DNA of 23,952 bases, taken from assembly GCA_035540955.1 (NCBI GenBank), contig DATLFP010000128.1, forward strand, positions 1-23,952, in the 5' to 3' direction. This document shows positions 20,451 through 23,952 of the stretch, in pieces. The notes beneath the pieces were generated by a model, which did no database searches, was not told the DNA's origin, and saw only the letters and a list, made by a program, of their open reading frames with translations. How positions within the stretch are numbered: position 1 is the stretch's first letter; every line of letters begins with the position of its first letter. This DNA is from DATLFP01 sp035540955 (lineage in GTDB: Bacteria > Actinomycetota > Acidimicrobiia > Acidimicrobiales > CADCSY01). A program made the translations under genes and the position numbers.

Positions 20451-22730
20451 TCAGAGGCCGGCTTCGAGCACCAGATCGCGGTCGTGGCGGCCGTCGAAGA
20501 TCGTCTGCCCGTTCACGCGCACGGTGAGCTGGTCGGCGTGCACCGTGGGCTGGCGGTGCACGTCGAGCCGGTAGACGGGCCTCGCCGGCACGGTGCCGGC
20601 GAGGCCGTAGCGGAGCACCGCCTCCTCGCCGGGCGCCAGCACGACGTTGGTCTCGTACACGTTGTAGCCACGCTCGGTGGCGATGGCGACGCCGATGGCC
20701 TCGCTGCCCCGACCGGCCCATTGCAGCTCGAGGGTGGTGTAGAGCGCGCTGGCCAGGCGGCTGCGTCCGGCCGGCTCGCCGAAGTAGCCGTTGTCGGGCA
20801 GGTCGGTGGGGGCGTCGTTGCGCAAGCGGACCTCGGCGATGGCGTCGACCCGACCGGTGGCGGGGTCGACGGTCACGTCGTAGGTGACCGACCGGTGCAG
20901 GAACGCGTTGAGCTTGCTGGGCGTGGTGTCGGCGCTGACGAAGCCGAACCCGTCCCACGCCGCCGTGACCATGCGGTTCGATGACCCGATCCGCTCGAGG
21001 TAGGCGCCTCCTTCGAGGTCGAAGGCGTGGAGACGGAGGTGCTTGGTCGTGAGGAGGGGGCCGAGCACGTCGGCGATGGTCCCGGGTTGGGGCAGGGCGC
21101 CATCGGAGATGCGGTCGAACACCGAGCGGGCGACGTCCTCGAGGAAGTCGCGCCGCTCGGGGTCCTGTGCCTGGCGGTACTGCTCGGTGAGCAGGATCCC
21201 GGCGGTGTTGTCGGCGGTGAGCGGCTCGGGCCACCAGTCGACCGCGATGGGTCCGGTGAGGCGGATGAGGCCGGCGATGGCGATGGGGTCGATGACGATC
21301 ACCCCGTCGATGGGTCCGTGGCCCGCCTGGTCGACGATCTGGCGCATGGCCACCGCCGCCGAGGCGAGGTCGGGCGAGGACGTGACGTTCTGGGGGAACC
21401 GGGCTGGCTGCCACCGCTCGAGGTGGCGAGCGTCGTAGTCGGGGCTGACCTGCAGGTCGAACGGGCCCTGGGCCGCGAGGGTGCGGATCGGCTCGACCAC
21501 GGACAGCTCGAACAGGCCCTCGTCGGTGGTGAGGATGCCCCAGCTGCCGAGGAAGCCGCCGAGGCCCCGCAGCTCGGCGGGGGTGGTGAGGGCCAGGAGC
21601 CAGCGACGGGGCCCGTCGGCGCCGAGGAGACGGGGCGCGTTGGCGACGGCGTCGAGGGCCACGACGGTGTCGGCCCGGGCGTCGGTGGAGCGGGTGCGCA
21701 GCTGGTCGATGCGGCTCCCGAGGGGGTCGAGCAACCAGGGTGATCGTGCGGCCCCCGTCAGGGCCAACGCCTCGTCGAGGGAGCGGAGCGTCGCCTCCAA
21801 CGGCGTGGCCAGGGCGGCGACCGCGGCCACGTCGATGCGGCCGTCCCGGGGCCGGACCCGCTCGTAGTCGGCCTCGGTGGCGACCTGGGCGCCGGTGACG
21901 ACCACCTCGAGGGCCGAGGAGACCAGCGCCTCCATGGCCCGAGCCTGGTGCGCCACCACCGGCACGGCGAGTGCGGGCCTGGCCCACCAGGCGTTCAGGT
22001 CACCCCGGGAGGCGGCGAGGGCGGCGGCGGCGCGTTCGAGCTGGCTGGCGGCTTCGGGGGTGTCGCCCCGGCGCATGGCGGCGATGGCGGCGTCGGCGTT
22101 GCGCACGGCCTCCTCGAGGGCGTCCCGGTTGAGGAGCACGGCGACGGCGAAGCCGGCGGAGCACACAACGGCGGCAGCGCCGGCGGCCGCGCCGGCCAGC
22201 AGCAGCCGGCGCCGGCTGCGGCGCCGCACGCGGCCCATGGCGGACACGCCGATCACGGCGAGGGCGAGAGCGGCGACGGCGGCGGTGGCGCCGTGGGCCT
22301 CCGGCCACTCCAGGCGGAGCAGGGCGTGGCCGAGCAGCCCGCCGGCGAGGGCCCCGAGGGGCCGGCTCCGGCCGAGGCGCACGATGGTGAGGGCGACGCC
22401 GAGCGCGGTGAAGGCGAAGACGATGCCCGGTGCCGGCCCGGCGCAGACGCCGGCGGCGGCCGCCGCCACCAGGAGGGCACCTCGGCGCGAGCGGGCGGCG
22501 GCGGCGCTGGTGAGCGCCACGAACGCCACCCGGAGCAGGGCGTCGGCCGGTGCCAGCCCGGTCGGGGCGGACGGCGCGAACGCCGCGAACCCGGCGGCGA
22601 GCACCACGATGAGGATGGCGGACGCATTGGCCCGACGGTCGAGGAGCCCCGGCGCGGCGCGGCTGGCGGCCACGGCGGCGGCGGCCCCACCAGCCGCTCC
22701 GGCGCCTGCGGCCAGCACATCGACGAGCAC
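20451..22730 (-). CDS. DUF4012-domain membrane protein
   Basis: A 759-residue protein. The N-terminal ~180 residues hold several hydrophobic segments, followed by an RRRSRRRLLLAGAAAGAAA boundary and another membrane helix (~175-195), then a long extracytoplasmic part. The DUF4012 core is visible as RRWLLALTTPAELRGLGGF, then SWGILTTDEGLFEL, with GPIDGVIVIDPIAIAGLIRLTG and TKHLRLHAFD further on. This is the usual DUF4012 scheme, found in actinobacteria often near cell-wall or polysaccharide genes; the function is not established. GTG 22730 is supported by TACCGT (minus strand, 22738-22743) exactly seven bases upstream. It precedes the PhoU/TrkA gene on the same strand, but the 53-bp gap holds a promoter. 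Confidence 0.87.
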   Translation of the reverse strand: MLVDVLAAGAGAAGGAAAAVAASRAAPGLLDRRANASAILIVVLAAGFAAFAPSAPTGLAPADALLRVAFVALTSAAAARSRRGALLVAAAAAGVCAGPAPGIVFAFTALGVALTIVRLGRSRPLGALAGGLLGHALLRLEWPEAHGATAAVAALALAVIGVSAMGRVRRRSRRRLLLAGAAAGAAAVVCSAGFAVAVLLNRDALEEAVRNADAAIAAMRRGDTPEAASQLERAAAALAASRGDLNAWWARPALAVPVVAHQARAMEALVSSALEVVVTGAQVATEADYERVRPRDGRIDVAAVAALATPLEATLRSLDEALALTGAARSPWLLDPLGSRIDQLRTRSTDARADTVVALDAVANAPRLLGADGPRRWLLALTTPAELRGLGGFLGSWGILTTDEGLFELSVVEPIRTLAAQGPFDLQVSPDYDARHLERWQPARFPQNVTSSPDLASAAVAMRQIVDQAGHGPIDGVIVIDPIAIAGLIRLTGPIAVDWWPEPLTADNTAGILLTEQYRQAQDPERRDFLEDVARSVFDRISDGALPQPGTIADVLGPLLTTKHLRLHAFDLEGGAYLERIGSSNRMVTAAWDGFGFVSADTTPSKLNAFLHRSVTYDVTVDPATGRVDAIAEVRLRNDAPTDLPDNGYFGEPAGRSRLASALYTTLELQWAGRGSEAIGVAIATERGYNVYETNVVLAPGEEAVLRYGLAGTVPARPVYRLDVHRQPTVHADQLTVRVNGQTIFDGRHDRDLVLEAGL

Positions 22731-22737
22731 CCGTGGG

Positions 22738-22743
22738 ACGGTA
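22738..22743 (-). promoter_or_regulatory. -10 box of the DUF4012 gene
   Basis: TACCGT on the minus strand ends seven bases before GTG 22730, with no Shine-Dalgarno, again pointing to a leaderless message. Confidence 0.5.
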
Positions 22744-22827
22744 CGGTTCGCCGGCCGCGAGCGGGGGGCGCCACCGCCCCGCAGAAGAAGTTGCGTTCCG
22801 TGCTGACCTTCGCACGCTCCGAGCGCT

Positions 22828-22896
22828 TATCCTCCGCCTGGGACCGGGTGAAGGTCCGACGGCGGCTTGCCGCCTGCGGGCCAGGGAGGCGCGGAC
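22828..22896 (+). promoter_or_regulatory. Promoter and structured 5' leader of the Thr-rich protein gene
   Basis: TATCCT (22828-22833) is a good -10, predicting a transcript start near 22840-22841 and a leader of about 56 bases. The leader opens with hairpin GGACC-GGGTGAA-GGTCC, then GGCGG-CTTG-CCGCC (a stable tetraloop type), then GGGAGG (22884-22889), a strong Shine-Dalgarno seven bases before ATG 22897. CCTGG at the start can also pair with CCAGG next to the Shine-Dalgarno, making a three-way junction that would hide it. No known riboswitch class is recognised. Confidence 0.5.
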
Positions 22897-23886
22897 ATGA
22901 GAAGGATGCTGGTCGGAGCGGCAGGGAGCGCCCTGGCGATCGTGCTGCTGGGGCCGCCGGTGCTCGCGCAGTCCTGCGGCGGCTACCAGGAGCCCGCGTG
23001 CACGACGACGACCGCTGCGCCGACCACCACCACTGCGCCGGCCACGACCACCACGCGACCGGCGACGACCACCACCCGGGTGCCGCCGACGACGTCGGCA
23101 CCCACGACGACGCCGGTGACGGTCCGCGGCAGCACCACGACCACGCCCGAGAGCGAAGAGTCGACGACGACCTCCCAGGCGCCGCCGCCCTCGATCGTCA
23201 AGCCGGCCCCGCCACGGGTCGACATCACCGCCGGCGAGACGGTGCAGGTCATCGCCGAGACGAACACCAGCTTCGATCCCGAGGCCGACCCGCCGTCGGT
23301 GACGCTCAGCACCTCGGGCGACGACGCCACGACCGTGCTGGCCATCGTCACCGTCACCGTCAACGAGGACGGCGAGCTCGTCATCGAGGTCGAGGTGCCC
23401 GAGGACACCCCCGAGTCGATCATCACCGTCACGATCGTGGCCATCGACTCCCGCGGCGTCCAGCGCACGATCGTGTACCTGTTCCCGGTCCGGGCGGCGC
23501 CGTCGACGACGACCACCCTCGGGGATGGGGAACCCGGCTTTCTCAGCGCCAGCCGTGGCGCGGCGTCGAACGGCATCCGGTGGGCCGACCTGACCGTCGT
23601 CCCGGACGCCGAGGTGCCGGCGGTCGTGAAGGCGATCCAGGCCGCCATCCCCGACGACGCCACGGAGCAGGCGCTCCTGGCGGCGCTCGAAGCCGAGCCC
23701 AACTCGGTGTTGACCGTCGATGGCGACGTCGCCAACGGCACGCTCGCCGTCTCCGTGCGTCCGATCGACGCCGCCGACGGCTCGTCCCGCGGGCTCGTCG
23801 CGGCACTGTCCCTCGCCGCCGCCGGCGTCGGCCTCATCGCCCTCCGCCGCCGCTCGCTCGCCGCATCCACGAAGGAGTCACGTTGA
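22897..23886 (+). CDS. Secreted Thr-rich surface protein with C-terminal membrane anchor
   Basis: A 329-residue protein of unknown function. A signal peptide (RRMLVGAAGSALAIVLLGPPVLAQ) is followed by a low-complexity Thr/Pro linker (~40-105) built of TTTT runs with Ala, Pro and Arg between them. A beta-rich globular domain (~115-205, e.g. VTVNEDGELVIEVEVPEDTP) precedes a second TTTT break and a mixed domain. The end is a membrane helix (GLVAALSLAAAGVGLIAL) and RRRS, the layout of a wall-anchored protein but without LPxTG. The linker would span the cell wall. It has a strong Shine-Dalgarno (GGGAGG) and a structured leader, unlike most genes here. Coupled to the next gene by a TTGA overlap. Confidence 0.82.
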   Translation: MRRMLVGAAGSALAIVLLGPPVLAQSCGGYQEPACTTTTAAPTTTTAPATTTTRPATTTTRVPPTTSAPTTTPVTVRGSTTTTPESEESTTTSQAPPPSIVKPAPPRVDITAGETVQVIAETNTSFDPEADPPSVTLSTSGDDATTVLAIVTVTVNEDGELVIEVEVPEDTPESIITVTIVAIDSRGVQRTIVYLFPVRAAPSTTTTLGDGEPGFLSASRGAASNGIRWADLTVVPDAEVPAVVKAIQAAIPDDATEQALLAALEAEPNSVLTVDGDVANGTLAVSVRPIDAADGSSRGLVAALSLAAAGVGLIALRRRSLAASTKESR

Positions 23887-23952
23887 ACCGCCGCCTCACC
23901 GCCATCGCGGTGTTCAGCGTCGCCATGACCGTCGGTGCGACGGCGGCGGCGA
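23883..23952 (+). CDS. Secreted protein, N-terminal fragment
   Basis: Only 23 codons are present; the gene continues past the right edge. The TTG start overlaps the previous stop as TTGA and has AAGGAG five bases upstream (23872-23877). The translation opens MNRRLTAIAVFSVAMTVGA and then Ala-rich, a signal peptide. It is probably co-expressed and exported together with the Thr-rich protein. Nothing can be said about its mature part. Confidence 0.65.
   Translation, partial: MNRRLTAIAVFSVAMTVGATAAA

Noticed and set aside
19171..21987. 938-codon minus-strand frame spanning the PhoU/TrkA gene and part of the DUF4012 gene
   Set aside because: Only the last ~408 codons are the real protein. The upstream part is an Arg/Pro-rich out-of-frame reading of the DUF4012 gene.
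22840..22896. Cobalamin riboswitch in the leader of the Thr-rich gene
   Set aside because: The GGTGAA..TCC word is similar, but the CCGCNACTGT box and upstream conserved parts are missing and the leader is too short.
22991..23130. Direct DNA repeats or a CRISPR-like array in the ACGACGACC-rich stretch
   Set aside because: The repeats are Thr codons of a low-complexity protein linker in frame; there are no constant spacers.

Overview
The window is a very GC-rich, densely packed actinobacterial chromosome segment. A mycothiol S-conjugate amidase homologue, an F420-type luciferase-like oxidoreductase, Thr-rich surface-protein linkers and a DUF4012 membrane protein together suggest class Acidimicrobiia. 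That placement is an inference from gene content; there is no rRNA here. No tRNA, CRISPR, transposase or prophage gene is visible, and no intergenic gap exceeds about 170 bp.

Left part (1-3723): phenylalanine/tyrosine catabolism. On the minus strand hppD, hmgA and the start of a fumarylacetoacetase-family gene form a tight operon running off the left edge. A divergent Lrp/AsnC regulator and a convergent phenylalanine 4-hydroxylase complete the set (Phe to Tyr, 4-hydroxyphenylpyruvate to homogentisate to maleylacetoacetate). The Tyr aminotransferase and the isomerase are not in the window.

Signalling and small-gene part (3807-8996): a small Cys-rich protein and, 5 kb away, a 48-residue protein share a nearly identical promoter, CTGTCACACCCC-N4-TCATAGTGAG. 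It has the layout of the PafBC/RecA-NDp type mycobacterial DNA-damage promoter. Between them lie a large V4R-like/GAF/GAF/GGDEF/EAL cyclic-di-GMP enzyme with both active sites apparently intact, an F420/LLM oxidoreductase and a TesB-like thioesterase.

Middle part (9006-14945): a short ceramidase-like protein behind a DegT-type aminotransferase; a divergent thiolase sharing a 23-bp bidirectional promoter with it; a secreted SNase-type nuclease; a ChbG/YdjC deacetylase; and an antibiotic-kinase-like phosphotransferase.

Right part (14965-23952): a leftward operon Mca - SCP2 - tandem GNAT; a rightward operon NfeD - SPFH/stomatin - SDR; then, on the minus strand, a PhoU/TrkA-C regulator and a DUF4012 membrane protein; finally a rightward pair of secreted proteins with a structured 5' leader and real Shine-Dalgarno sites.

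Two kinds of regulatory signal run through the window. First, most operon-leading genes have a TANNNT -10 box ending 5-10 nt before the start codon and no Shine-Dalgarno, so they are probably transcribed leaderless; this helped choose starts. Second, several genes end in long, near-perfect hairpins just after the stop codon. One of these is a repeat found twice 6 kb apart, with a compensatory base-pair change between copies.
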